Shown here one piece after another: positions 25,391 to 33,817 of a DNA stretch of 64,000 nucleotides; the stretch's first letter is position 1, and every line of letters begins with the position of its first letter. The notes beneath the pieces were generated by a model. That model was not told the origin of the DNA and searched no databases. It saw nothing but the letters and a program-made list of their open reading frames with translations. Origin of the DNA: Christiangramia portivictoriae DSM 23547 (GTDB lineage Bacteria > Bacteroidota > Bacteroidia > Flavobacteriales > Flavobacteriaceae). A program made the translations under genes and the position numbers. Where the stretch lies: the NCBI RefSeq assembly GCF_000423045.1, contig NZ_AUHF01000009.1, forward strand, positions 1 to 64,000, read 5' to 3'.

Positions 25391-26338
25391 CTAATCATTA
25401 TAAATGTTCTCATACGAGTTTCCTTCCATTTCAAAGAATTTCCCGGTAACATACCTGAAATGATCATCCAGATCTGCGATCTGTTTTAGATCCTCTTCAT
25501 CAAGCTGGAAACCGGCACTTTGTAGGTTTTCCTTGATCCTTCCTTCATTGGTTGATTTTGGGATTACAGCAGTACCTCTTTGCTCGCTCCATTTGATAAG
25601 GATCTGTCCCGCAGATGCACCGTGTTTCTTAGCGATCTTATTGATCACCGGGTTTTCAAGTAGAGAAGGTTCATTGTCGGCTTTCATTTCATCGCTCCGA
25701 TCACCACTTCCCAGCGGAGAATACGCAGTAACATTGATCCCATTCTTACTGCAGAATTCCAGCAGTTTATCCTGCTGCAAATAAGGATGCAGCTCAACCT
25801 GGTTCATTTCAGGTGCGTGGTCTGTATCTTTCATAAGTTCCTCCAGTTTTTCTATACTGAAGTTCGAAACTCCTATATGTTTCACCAAACCCTGCTCTTT
25901 GGCTTTTACCATTTCCTTCCAGGTTTCGATCAATGGTACTTCCTCCAGAGATAAGAAGTCATCGGCCTTTTCTGGAAAGGATACCTCAGGTTTAAATGCA
26001 ACCGGCCAGTGAATAAGATAAAGATCAAGATAATCCAGCTGTAAGTCTTTTAGAGTTTGTTTTAAAGCTGGGATAACATCTTCCTTCTTATGGGCATTGT
26101 TCCATAATTTAGAAGTAACCCAAACATCTTCACGTCTAATATCGCCTTTGCCAAAAACTTCAGCGAATGCTTCTCCAACTTCAGCTTCGTTACCATATGT
26201 AGCAGCGCAGTCAATATGTTTATATCCATTGTTCAGGGCGACCTTTACAGCCTTAGCAACTTCACCTTTTTCAGATTTCCAGGTTCCAAGACCTATAGCA
26301 TCCATCTGGTCTCCGTTTTCAAATTTTAAAGTCTTCAT
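25391..26338 (-). CDS. Aldo/keto reductase
   Basis: A 315-residue NADPH-dependent oxidoreductase with the (beta/alpha)8 fold. The catalytic tetrad is visible: Asp in HIDCAATYGNE, Tyr five residues on, Lys in WVTSKLWN and His in LYLIHWPV. Family signatures GLGTWKSE, KHIGVSNFS and the C-terminal IPKSTNEGRIKEN, which holds the cofactor, are present. It reduces aldehydes or ketones; the physiological substrate cannot be read from sequence. It is a single-gene unit in the minus direction, divergent from nothing obvious. Confidence 0.92.
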   Translation of the reverse strand: MKTLKFENGDQMDAIGLGTWKSEKGEVAKAVKVALNNGYKHIDCAATYGNEAEVGEAFAEVFGKGDIRREDVWVTSKLWNNAHKKEDVIPALKQTLKDLQLDYLDLYLIHWPVAFKPEVSFPEKADDFLSLEEVPLIETWKEMVKAKEQGLVKHIGVSNFSIEKLEELMKDTDHAPEMNQVELHPYLQQDKLLEFCSKNGINVTAYSPLGSGDRSDEMKADNEPSLLENPVINKIAKKHGASAGQILIKWSEQRGTAVIPKSTNEGRIKENLQSAGFQLDEEDLKQIADLDDHFRYVTGKFFEMEGNSYENIYND

Positions 26339-26416
26339 AATTCAATTTTTCTATGAAGTTAAGAATTTACAGAGGGAGCGAAAAGTCCTGAAAATGGTTT
26401 AGCAGAACTTTAATAC

Positions 26417-27313
26417 CTAGCGGCGAGGATGGAAGCTTTCCATGACTTCTCTCAAATGCGATCTGTCCACATGTACATAGACTTCAGTAGTAGTAATGCT
26501 CTCATGACCCAACATTTGCTGAATGGCTCTTAGATCTGCCCCGTTTTCCAGTAAATGTGTGGCAAAGGAATGACGAAAGGTATGCGGACTCACTTTCTTC
26601 TGAATACCCGCTTCCGCAGTAAGCTTTCTAACGATTGTAAAGATCATGGCGCGGGTCAACTGTCTGCCTCTTCGGTTTAAAAAAAGGGTATCACTAAACT
26701 CGTCTTTGATGGGTTGGTGAGGACGAACTTCATCTTTATAAATATTGATGTATTTAATGGTGTAGTCTGAAATGGGTACAAAACGCTGTTTATTGCCTTT
26801 CCCGGTTATTTTGATAAATCCTTCATCGAAGAACAGATCAGAGAGTCTGAGTTCGGTAAGTTCTGAGACACGTAATCCACATCCATATAAAGTTTCGATC
26901 ATTGCCCGGTTTCTTTCGCCTTCAGCTTTGCCAAGGTCTATAGCACGAATAATCCGGTCGATTTCTTCCGTAGAGATGATATCGGGAAGTTTTCGTCCTG
27001 TTTTTGGAGATTCTATGAGTTCCATAGGATTTTGAGCTCTGTAATCTTCGAAGACCAGGTAATCAAAAAAGCTTCGCAGCCCCGATATCAACCTTGATCG
27101 AGAACGGGCATTTAGACGTGCAGAAGCATCATATATGAACTTTTGAATGATTTCTTCGGAAATATGATCAGGACCAATGTTGATTTCATTAACATTTAAA
27201 AACTTCTGAAGCTTCTTCACATCCAACTGGTAGTTCGAGATGGAATTATCTGACAATCCACGTTCAAGCTTCAGGTAGTTGGTATAATCCTTCAAGGCGT
27301 GCTCCCATTTCAT
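26417..27313 (-). CDS. xerD: Tyrosine recombinase XerD
   Basis: A 298-residue site-specific recombinase that resolves chromosome dimers at dif with its XerC partner and FtsK. The N-terminal SAM-like domain spans about 1-95. The catalytic domain carries Arg in GCGLRVSELTELRL, Lys in TGKGNKQRFVPI, HTFRHSFATHLLENGADL (His and Arg), His in LGHESI and nucleophilic Tyr in TTTEVYVHVD. It is of XerC/D length with no accessory domain, so it is the housekeeping enzyme, not an integron or phage integrase. The choice of XerD over XerC is by general resemblance. Confidence 0.9.
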   Translation of the reverse strand: MKWEHALKDYTNYLKLERGLSDNSISNYQLDVKKLQKFLNVNEINIGPDHISEEIIQKFIYDASARLNARSRSRLISGLRSFFDYLVFEDYRAQNPMELIESPKTGRKLPDIISTEEIDRIIRAIDLGKAEGERNRAMIETLYGCGLRVSELTELRLSDLFFDEGFIKITGKGNKQRFVPISDYTIKYINIYKDEVRPHQPIKDEFSDTLFLNRRGRQLTRAMIFTIVRKLTAEAGIQKKVSPHTFRHSFATHLLENGADLRAIQQMLGHESITTTEVYVHVDRSHLREVMESFHPRR

Positions 27314-27373
27314 GTGTTAAAGATACTGATAACGCGGTATTAGTCTTAATAATACTTTATGCTTGAGTAACTT

Positions 27374-27401
27374 TTTGTTAACAGGTTGTATCCTACTTTT
27401 G
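27374..27401 (+). promoter_or_regulatory. Promoter of the first barrel gene
   Basis: TTG at 27375-27377 and TACTTTTG at 27394-27401, 16 nt apart, fit the flavobacterial promoter pattern. The ATG follows 19 nt later. Confidence 0.6.
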
Positions 27402-27420
27402 GCGGAAATAAAAATTAAAA

Positions 27421-28029
27421 ATGATGAAAAAAACAGTTTTATTAGTAGCCGTTGCGTTGATGGGATTTGTGTCTAATTCGTTCGCACAGGAAAGTTGGAG
27501 TTTTGGTGTGAAAGGTGGTGTAAACTTTTCTACTGTAACTGGAAATTACTTTAATGATCCAAGTCATAGAACAGCATTCAACCTGGGAGTTCTTGCTGAA
27601 ATTCCTGTAGCAAACAGACTATCCATACAGCCAGAGGTATTATACTCTGCTCAGGGATACGATTTTGCTTCGATCGATGAAGATAACATTTTCGATATTG
27701 ATGATAATATTGAATATCAATTGGATTATATCCAGGTACCAGTACTTGCCAAGGTTTACGTAACTGATGGATTGAGTGTTCAGGCTGGTCCTTCTTTTAA
27801 CTTTAACGTGAATGAAGAGATCGATTATGCTCCAACCGAAAATGGAGGAGATATTGATCTTGAAGATCAGGTAAAGGATTTCGAAATTGGTGGTGCTGCA
27901 GGTCTTGAGTACAAGTTGAATAATGGATTCTTTATCCAGGGTAGATATACTTACGGATTTACTGAAGTATTTGAAGGATCTGATGCTCACAATTCAGTTT
28001 GGCAGGCAGGTATTGGATACCAGTTCTAG
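27421..28029 (+). CDS. Outer-membrane beta-barrel protein (porin family)
   Basis: A 202-residue outer-membrane protein. The signal peptide ends at SNSFAQ. The mature part begins SWSFGVKGGVNFST and continues as about eight alternating strands ending in the aromatic VWQAGIGYQF, the usual barrel insertion signal. It belongs to the broad OmpW/PorT-like small-barrel group. The long acidic loops (EDNIFDIDDNIEY, NGGDIDLEDQ) face outward. It is the first of three barrel genes lying between xerD and aroQ and has its own promoter and terminator. Substrate or function unknown. Confidence 0.87.
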   Translation: MMKKTVLLVAVALMGFVSNSFAQESWSFGVKGGVNFSTVTGNYFNDPSHRTAFNLGVLAEIPVANRLSIQPEVLYSAQGYDFASIDEDNIFDIDDNIEYQLDYIQVPVLAKVYVTDGLSVQAGPSFNFNVNEEIDYAPTENGGDIDLEDQVKDFEIGGAAGLEYKLNNGFFIQGRYTYGFTEVFEGSDAHNSVWQAGIGYQF

Positions 28030-28050
28030 TCTATTGACAAATAAGTATAC

Positions 28051-28076
28051 AAAAGCGGACATTGTCCGCTTTTTTA
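28051..28076 (+). terminator. Terminator after the first barrel gene
   Basis: AAAAGCGGAC (28051-28060) pairs with GTCCGCTTTT (28064-28073) over a 3-nt loop and ends in T. Confidence 0.9.
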
Positions 28077-28157
28077 TGTAAGAAATTCTGAGAGAAAATT
28101 TTTACGAGTATATAATATTATTAGTTTTGGCGATCTAACTACAAATTCAATCAAGTA

Positions 28158-28691
28158 ATGTTAAAAACAATTATGTGTGCGATGGCATTCACCATGCTGT
28201 CATTATCTTCCTTTGCGCAGGAATCAACTTTTGGTCTTACCGCAGGGTATTTAAATGCTGAGTACAAAGTAAGCGAAGAGACTGTAAGCTTTTCTGATGA
28301 CGGATCTGGTTTTTATGTTGGAGTTTTAGCCGACTTCGAATTGAACGAATCATGGCATCTTGTTCCCGGAGTAAATTATGGTAGAGTGGAAGAGACCAAT
28401 CTTTTGTTTATTCCTGTAATGGCGCAGTACCATATCGCGAACTCGGGATTCTTCCTTCAGGCCGGTCCACAAGCGACATTGAACCTTGAAGAAGATCCAG
28501 GTAAATACACAAATACAGTGGGTGTGGATGCAGGTTTTGGTGTAGGTTTCGAGATCAATGAGAATTTCTTCGTAGAAGCTAAGTACGCGCTTGAACTCAC
28601 AAACAGGTTCGCGGATAGGGTAAGAGAGATAGATGATGAATTTAAACTGAATTTAAATACGTTCACCGTTGGAGTAGGCTATAAATTCTAG
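28158..28691 (+). CDS. Outer-membrane beta-barrel protein, intact paralogue
   Basis: A 177-residue small barrel. The signal peptide ends LSLSSFAQE; the mature protein starts STFGLTAGYLNAEY and ends NTFTVGVGYKF, with a C-terminal aromatic residue for BAM recognition. It is closely related to the interrupted gene that follows (matching LTAGYLN, VPGVNY, IANSGFFLQAGPQ and FFVEAKY). A TAGTTTTG element at 28122-28129 could be its -7 box. It is monocistronic with its own terminator. Function unknown. Confidence 0.87.
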   Translation: MLKTIMCAMAFTMLSLSSFAQESTFGLTAGYLNAEYKVSEETVSFSDDGSGFYVGVLADFELNESWHLVPGVNYGRVEETNLLFIPVMAQYHIANSGFFLQAGPQATLNLEEDPGKYTNTVGVDAGFGVGFEINENFFVEAKYALELTNRFADRVREIDDEFKLNLNTFTVGVGYKF

Positions 28692-28713
28692 ATTTTTCTT
28701 TTCTAAAGTATTG

Positions 28714-28743
28714 AAACCGAAGAGATTCTCTTCGGTTTTTTTA
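28714..28743 (+). terminator. Terminator after the second barrel gene
   Basis: AAACCGAAGAG (28714-28724) pairs perfectly with CTCTTCGGTTT (28728-28738) over a 3-nt loop, then T. Confidence 0.93.
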
Positions 28744-28828
28744 ATTATAAACGTTAGTCGGTAATATTTCAGAAAAAGCTCCGTTTTCCTTGTTATATCT
28801 TACATCCAACCTATATAAATTATTATCC

Positions 28829-29362
28829 ATGTTTAAAAAAGTCATGTTGATTGCAGGTTTTACAATCCTTTCTTTGTCATCTTTCCCCCAGGAAACTTCT
28901 TTTGGAGTTACAGCGGGTTATTTGAACTCAGTCTATTCCATAGAAGATGAACTTTATAACCGTAATCTCAGTGAATCTGGATACTATGTTGGTGCCTTTC
29001 TGGATATAAGCCTTAGTGAATCATTAAATCTTGTACCCGGTGTTAATTAGTCAAATTCTCATGTTTCTAATATGCTGTATGTACCGCTGATGTTGAAATA
29101 CAAAATTGCTGATTCTGGTTTCTATCTCCAGGGTGGGCCGCAGTCATCTATAATTTTTGATGAAAAACGCATTAGACACAACCAGGATTTTGGTATTGAT
29201 CTGGGTTTCGGCCTTGGGTATGATATTAACGAACATTTTTTCCTGGAAGCTAAATACTATCACGAGGTAACGAATAGATTTAAAGATCATGAATTTCATA
29301 CGTCTAATGATCTCAAAGAAGGAATCAATTCATTGATGATAGGAGTTGGCTACAAATTCTAG
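28829..29362 (+). pseudogene. Barrel paralogue interrupted by a single TAG codon
   Basis: A gene of exactly the same length (534 nt) as its neighbour at 28158-28691 and aligned to it throughout: signal peptide, VTAGYLN, VPGVN, then a TAG at 29048-29050 where the paralogue has Tyr (VNYG), then in the same frame NMLYVPLMLKYKIADSGFYLQGG, ending MIGVGYKF. There is no frameshift. The signal-peptidase site is also altered: SSFPQE in place of SSFAQE puts Pro at the -1 position. No TAnnTTTG promoter is apparent. It is most likely a young pseudogene. Readthrough or a sequencing error are the alternatives. Confidence 0.85.
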
Positions 29363-29384
29363 CACATTTAAAACTTGAATTCTT

Positions 29385-29413
29385 AAGCGAAGATGTAATC
29401 TTCGCTTTTTTTT
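29385..29413 (+). terminator. Terminator after the interrupted barrel gene
   Basis: AAGCGAAGAT (29385-29394) pairs with ATCTTCGCTT (29398-29407) over a 3-nt loop, followed by T. It has the same design as the terminators of the two preceding barrel genes. Confidence 0.92.
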
Positions 29414-29480
29414 AGAATAAACCTGAATCAATTTCGTTATTGTTGATATTACGCTTGCGACTGCTAAAACCTATCTAATT

Positions 29481-29978
29481 ATGCTGAAATCTATAAATAT
29501 CTTATTGGTCCTAACTGTATATTCAACCTGTGTCGTTGCCCAGGAAAGCGAGGAATTTCACCTAACACCTGAAGAAAATCGTGCTAAAATTAATTTTGAA
29601 GGACAGCAGGCGCAGGTGAAATATTACCATGAAAAAAACCTTGAAGCTGATACTTTTGAACTTGGTAAAATTTTACCGGGCTTAAAGTTACAGCCACATC
29701 AGGTAAGGTATGAGAACCCGACCAGCTACACAGATAAGATGGGATATAATCTGAAATATCAATTAGGCACTTCAGACTTTTCAATGATGATGGGCCGTCA
29801 GGAGATCATCTACTCAAATATTAATGGTAAGAGAGACTATGATTTTACCACAGTTCTTGGTATAGAATACGAAGTAAATAAGAATACCTCTTTAGAAGCC
29901 GTTCAATTTTTTGGTTTCCAGAATCTAAATTCTGGAAAAGCCATTCTCCAGTTCAGTATATACCTGTACAACCTTTAA
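29481..29978 (+). CDS. Secreted protein of unknown function
   Basis: A 165-residue exported protein with a signal peptide ending VVAQE. The N-terminal third is charged and loop-like (HLTPEENRAKINFEGQQAQV); the C-terminal two thirds have alternating polar/apolar strands and end in aromatic ILQFSIYLYNL, hinting at a small beta-sheet or partial barrel. I recognise no family. It is the last gene of the barrel group before aroQ and has no visible terminator, so read-through into aroQ 78 nt away is possible. Confidence 0.7.
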   Translation: MLKSINILLVLTVYSTCVVAQESEEFHLTPEENRAKINFEGQQAQVKYYHEKNLEADTFELGKILPGLKLQPHQVRYENPTSYTDKMGYNLKYQLGTSDFSMMMGRQEIIYSNINGKRDYDFTTVLGIEYEVNKNTSLEAVQFFGFQNLNSGKAILQFSIYLYNL

Positions 29979-30055
29979 ACTTCAAATTCAGAACATCGTT
30001 TTAATACAATAACATCTAACTCTCCATTTTCTTTAGAATTCATTAATTTCACCTT

Positions 30056-30481
30056 ATGAAATTATTGATATTAAATGGGCCTAATCTCAATTTGCTGGGT
30101 AGCAGAGAGCCCGATACTTACGGCAACAAAAGTTTTGAAGATTACTTTTCAGAACTTCAGTTCAAATTCAGAAACATTGAGCTTTCATACGATCAAACCA
30201 ATATTGAAGGAGAATTGATAGATATGATCCAGAAGGGCCAGGAAGACTTTGATGGGATCATACTCAATGCAGCTGCTTATACTCATACTTCAGTAGGAAT
30301 AGGCGATGCAGTCGCGGCGATTAGCATTCCAGTGGTTGAGGTTCATATTTCAAATACTTTTTCCCGTGAGGAATTCAGGCATAAATCATATATCGCACCC
30401 AATTCAAAAGGTGTTATCGTTGGCTTCGGGCTACAAAGTTATGACCTGGCCATTCAAAGTTTTTTGAAGGAGAATGAATAA
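30056..30481 (+). CDS. aroQ: Type II 3-dehydroquinate dehydratase
   Basis: A 141-residue cytosolic dehydratase, third step of the shikimate pathway (3-dehydroquinate to 3-dehydroshikimate), normally dodecameric. Motifs are complete: NGPNLNLLGSREPDTYG with the catalytic Arg and Tyr, DQTNIEGELID, ILNAAAYTHTS, and VEVHISN with the catalytic His. The next gene overlaps its last 8 nt. In many flavobacteria aroQ lies directly opposite xerD; here the barrel genes separate them. Confidence 0.95.
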   Translation: MKLLILNGPNLNLLGSREPDTYGNKSFEDYFSELQFKFRNIELSYDQTNIEGELIDMIQKGQEDFDGIILNAAAYTHTSVGIGDAVAAISIPVVEVHISNTFSREEFRHKSYIAPNSKGVIVGFGLQSYDLAIQSFLKENE

Positions 30482-31196
30482 GGCTTACATTAACTGGAGT
30501 AGTGGCAAAGATGCAGCCATGGCTTTGTACTATGCCCGCCAGAAACGGCAGCTGCAAGTAGGAAAGCTGGTAACGAGTCTGAGTGCAGATGTTGATAGAG
30601 TTACCATGCACGGGGTGCGTAGAGAATTATTGCTACAACAGACTCGCTGCATCGGTATGGATCTGCAAATTATAGATCTTCCTGCCTATGCGGGAATGGA
30701 AACCTATAATCAGAAGATGGCTGAAGCTACAAAACAGTTAAAAGCAGAAGATTATTCTCATGCGATTTTTGGCGATATATTCCTTGAGGATCTACGAACC
30801 TATCGTGAAGAGCAATTACAAAATGCTAACATTCAGGCGGTATTTCCTTTATGGAAACTCAACACAAAAGAATTGATTCAGCAGTTTATAGATCTCAAAT
30901 TTAAAGCGATCGTGGTTTGTACCAATTCCAAAGTGCTTGATGATTCTTTCTGCGGAAGACTTATCGATAAAAAGTTTATCAAAGATCTGCCCGAAAATGT
31001 TGATCCCTGCGGAGAAAACGGAGAATTTCACAGCTTTGTTTACGACGGACCAATTTTTAAAAGTCCTGTTGAATTTGAAATAGGAGAGAAGGTAAAGCGA
31101 TCCTATTCTTCTGCGGAAGATGAAGATGATTGTCATAGCGATACTGAAAAATCCTGGAATACGGAATTCTGCTTTTGTGATCTTCTTCCGAAGTAA
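30474..31196 (+). CDS. Dph6-like ATP pyrophosphatase (adenine nucleotide alpha hydrolase)
   Basis: A 240-residue member of the PP-loop/ATP_bind_4 superfamily. The P-loop variant is WSSGKDAAMALY at residues 8-19, and the C-terminal DPCGENGEFHSFVYDGP is the family signature. In archaea and eukaryotes relatives (Dph6) amidate diphthine, a modification bacteria lack, so the bacterial role is different and unknown. A Cys-rich end (CHSDT..., CFCD) could bind metal. It overlaps aroQ by 8 nt and is thus translationally coupled to it. Confidence 0.88.
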   Translation: MNKAYINWSSGKDAAMALYYARQKRQLQVGKLVTSLSADVDRVTMHGVRRELLLQQTRCIGMDLQIIDLPAYAGMETYNQKMAEATKQLKAEDYSHAIFGDIFLEDLRTYREEQLQNANIQAVFPLWKLNTKELIQQFIDLKFKAIVVCTNSKVLDDSFCGRLIDKKFIKDLPENVDPCGENGEFHSFVYDGPIFKSPVEFEIGEKVKRSYSSAEDEDDCHSDTEKSWNTEFCFCDLLPK

Positions 31197-31305
31197 AATT
31201 TCCAAATAGTATCTATTTCGCTAAGCTGAATTGAACTTCAGTAGAAGCTAGAAATATGATCATCGTGATTCTTTGTATAGTCTAGCATATATCGCATTAA
31301 AATAA

Positions 31306-31335
31306 AAAACCCGCCTTCATTTGAAGGCGGGTTTT
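31306..31335. terminator. Bidirectional terminator between the Dph6-like gene and lpdA
   Basis: CCCGCCTTC (31310-31318) pairs with GAAGGCGGG (31323-31331), flanked by A on the left and T on the right, serving both convergent genes. Confidence 0.92.
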
Positions 31336-31356
31336 ATTATATAATAAGTTTGCTTC

Positions 31357-32748
31357 TTACAAGTGGATTACTTCATCGTAAGCAGCAGCTACAGCTTCCA
31401 TTACCGCTTCACTCATTGTTGGGTGTGGGTGAACTGCTTTTAGTACTTCATGGCCTGTTGTTTCAAGTTTTCTACCTAAAACGGCTTCCGCGATCATATC
31501 GGTTACACCGGCACCAATCATATGGCAACCTAACCATTCACCATACTTGGCATCGAAGATTACCTTTACAAAACCATCTTTCTTACCAGAGGCGCTCGCT
31601 TTTCCTGAAGCTGAAAATGGGAACTTACCAATTTTCAATTCATAGCCAGCTTCTTTTGCCTGCTTTTCAGTCATTCCAACTGAAGCAATTTCAGGAGTAG
31701 CATACGTACATCCAGGAATGTTTCCATAGTCAAGTGGTTCTACATCCATTCCTTTGATCTTTTCAACACAAAGAATCCCTTCCGCAGAAGCAACGTGTGC
31801 CAGCGCTGGTCCGGCTACCACATCTCCAATGGCGTAAACTCCTGAAACATTTGTTTGATAAAAATCATTCACGAGAATCTTGTCCTTATCTGTCTTGATC
31901 CCAAGATCTTCAAGACCAATATTTTCAATATTTGTTTTAATTCCTACTGCAGAAAGTACGATGTCTGCTTCCAGAGTTTCTTCTCCTTTTTTAGTCTTTA
32001 CTTTAGCTTTTACCTTATCGCCAGACTTCTCCACGCTTTCTACGGAAGAATTAGTCATTACTTTAATTCCGGCTTTCTTGATGCTTCTTTCGAATTGCTT
32101 TGAAACTTCTTCATCCTCTAAAGGCACAACGTTTGGAAGGTATTCAACCACCGTTACTTCTGTACCCATAGAATTATAAAAATGTGCGAATTCCACGCCA
32201 ATCGCTCCAGAACCAACCACGATCATCTTCTTTGGCTGCTTTTTAAGAGTCATCGCTTCACGGTAACCAATTACGGTTTTACCATCCTGTTTAAGATTTG
32301 GCAATTCTCTTGATCTTGCTCCGGTTGCAATGATAATATTATCTGCCTGGTACTCGGTTTTCTTGTCTTTACTGTTGGTAACCTCGATCTTCTTTCCAGA
32401 TTTTAGTTTACCAAAACCTTCAATAACATCGATCTTGTTCTTCTTCATTAAGAACTGAACACCTTTGCTCATCCCGTTGGCAACATCTCTGCTTCGCTTC
32501 ACTACCGCATCAAAATCCTTATCTGGATTTTCTAGTTTCAGACCATAGTCTTCAGCGTGTTTCAGGTATTCAAAAACTTCAGCACTTTTTAATAATGCTT
32601 TGGTTGGAATACATCCCCAGTTTAGACAAACTCCACCAAGACTTTCCTTCTCCACAATAGCGGTTTTGAAACCAAGCTGAGAAGCGCGAATGGCAGTCAC
32701 ATATCCACCTGGGCCACTACCTAAAACTATAATATCATATTTAGTCAT
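31357..32748 (-). CDS. lpdA: Dihydrolipoyl dehydrogenase (E3)
   Basis: A 463-residue FAD flavoprotein that reoxidises dihydrolipoamide in 2-oxoacid dehydrogenase complexes and the glycine cleavage system, passing electrons to NAD+. The FAD site is VLGSGPGGYVTA; the redox disulfide is Cys41/Cys46 in CLNWGCIPTKALL; the NAD site is VVGSGAIGVEFA; the catalytic base is in HPHPTMSEAVMEA. It is complete and monocistronic; no E1 or E2 gene is near. Which complexes it serves cannot be told from here. Confidence 0.95.
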   Translation of the reverse strand: MTKYDIIVLGSGPGGYVTAIRASQLGFKTAIVEKESLGGVCLNWGCIPTKALLKSAEVFEYLKHAEDYGLKLENPDKDFDAVVKRSRDVANGMSKGVQFLMKKNKIDVIEGFGKLKSGKKIEVTNSKDKKTEYQADNIIIATGARSRELPNLKQDGKTVIGYREAMTLKKQPKKMIVVGSGAIGVEFAHFYNSMGTEVTVVEYLPNVVPLEDEEVSKQFERSIKKAGIKVMTNSSVESVEKSGDKVKAKVKTKKGEETLEADIVLSAVGIKTNIENIGLEDLGIKTDKDKILVNDFYQTNVSGVYAIGDVVAGPALAHVASAEGILCVEKIKGMDVEPLDYGNIPGCTYATPEIASVGMTEKQAKEAGYELKIGKFPFSASGKASASGKKDGFVKVIFDAKYGEWLGCHMIGAGVTDMIAEAVLGRKLETTGHEVLKAVHPHPTMSEAVMEAVAAAYDEVIHL

Positions 32749-32836
32749 ATTCAGAATATTTTGATTCGGTTAACGAAGTTGCGAATTTAAGGAATTTCAG
32801 CTTAAACTAAAAGCTGAGAAGACCCATTATAAAATG

Positions 32837-32865
32837 AAAAAAGCCTGCTTGAATCAAGCAGGCTT
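32837..32865 (-). terminator. Terminator of the collagen-stub lipoprotein gene
   Basis: AAGCCTGCTTG (32841-32851) pairs with CAAGCAGGCTT (32855-32865); on the minus strand the stem is followed by T. It lies 20 nt past the stop of the minus-strand gene. Confidence 0.9.
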
Positions 32866-32885
32866 TTGATATGAATAATTGAAGA

Positions 32886-33407
32886 TTATTTTACTTCAAA
32901 TCTTTTGATATCTGAATCATTAAGATCAAGAGAAGTTTTTACCGACTGGTAATCACTTACGTCCAAATTGTTATCCTGAGCATAATCTACCGGTAATACC
33001 ACGATCTTAAAAATTTGATCCTGAGTATATCGTTCTCCCAGGGTACCAAGATCGATATTACCCTGAAGGTATATGTTCACGTCAAAATCTGTATGATTAT
33101 AATTATACTGAAATTCTCCATCATCAAAATAAATGGTTTGCGGGATCAGGTTCCAAACATCGGTCCCGTCGTCCACCAGCTCCAGCCAGTAAACTAAAAC
33201 AACATCAGATTCAAGTACTTCGATGGAGGATGGAATATCTGCAAAAACTGAGTAATCCGGATCATTAAAATCTGCTTCGATCTCAAAGGCCTGTCCAACG
33301 ATGTTAACACCATCCTGTCCCGGAGGTCCTGGAGGTCCAACTTCACCGTCTGAAGAACACGCGATGATCGTACTCGCTATTAAAATAAGTGATAGTAATT
33401 TTTTCAT
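32886..33407 (-). CDS. Lipoprotein with a short collagen-like segment
   Basis: A 173-residue lipoprotein (lipobox STIIAC, Cys17). Directly after the lipid anchor comes GEVGPPGPPGQDG, four Gly-X-Y triplets, a collagen-like stub, then an acidic globular domain with an NYNHTDFDVNIYLQG strand region and a DLNDSDIKRFEVK end. The organisation (lipid, GPPGPPGQDG, globular domain) recurs in Bacteroidota. Four triplets are too few for a stable triple helix alone, but may assist trimerisation. No enzymatic motif is seen. It lies before two msrB genes with a 16-nt gap. Confidence 0.82.
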   Translation of the reverse strand: MKKLLSLILIASTIIACSSDGEVGPPGPPGQDGVNIVGQAFEIEADFNDPDYSVFADIPSSIEVLESDVVLVYWLELVDDGTDVWNLIPQTIYFDDGEFQYNYNHTDFDVNIYLQGNIDLGTLGERYTQDQIFKIVVLPVDYAQDNNLDVSDYQSVKTSLDLNDSDIKRFEVK

Positions 33408-33423
33408 GATAAATCTATTTATA

Positions 33424-33816
33424 TTATTGATTAAAGTTGATGCTTGCCGAGTTCACGCAGTAACGCTGACCGGTCTCTGTAGGTCCATCATCAAAAACGT
33501 GGCCAAGATGGCTTCCGCAGTTAGAACAAAGGATTTCTGTACGTATCATTCCGAATGTTCTATCCTGAATATATTCGATTTTTCCATCAATAGCATTGTC
33601 GAAACTCGGCCATCCGCAACCACTTTCAAATTTCGCATCACTTTCAAATAACTGCTCTCCACAGGCAGCACACTGGTATTCACCGTCCTCAAAGTGAAGA
33701 TTGTATTCGCCAGTATGAGGCGCCTCAGTCCCTTTCTGTCTTAAAACTCTATACTGTTCCGGAGTAAGCTTTTCTTTCCACTCTGCTTCGGTCTTTTCTA
33801 CATTATATTTCTTCAT
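33424..33816 (-). CDS. msrB: Peptide methionine-(R)-S-oxide reductase MsrB, cytosolic
   Basis: A 130-residue MsrB that reduces methionine-R-sulfoxide in proteins. Zinc-binding pairs CAAC and CSNC are intact; the catalytic region is SGCGWPSF and the redox end is RYCVNSASINF with its conserved Cys. No signal peptide with the ATG at 33816 (MKKYNVEKTEAEW), which I prefer because it starts 1 nt after the upstream msrB stop; a longer frame would overlap that gene. It forms a tandem pair with the exported paralogue. Confidence 0.93.
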   Translation of the reverse strand: MKKYNVEKTEAEWKEKLTPEQYRVLRQKGTEAPHTGEYNLHFEDGEYQCAACGEQLFESDAKFESGCGWPSFDNAIDGKIEYIQDRTFGMIRTEILCSNCGSHLGHVFDDGPTETGQRYCVNSASINFNQ

Positions 33817-33817
33817 C

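Noticed and set aside
31350-31700. 116-codon plus-strand frame inside lpdA
   Set aside because: It is antisense to an unmistakable dihydrolipoyl dehydrogenase and is rich in Leu/Gln/His as expected for a shadow frame.
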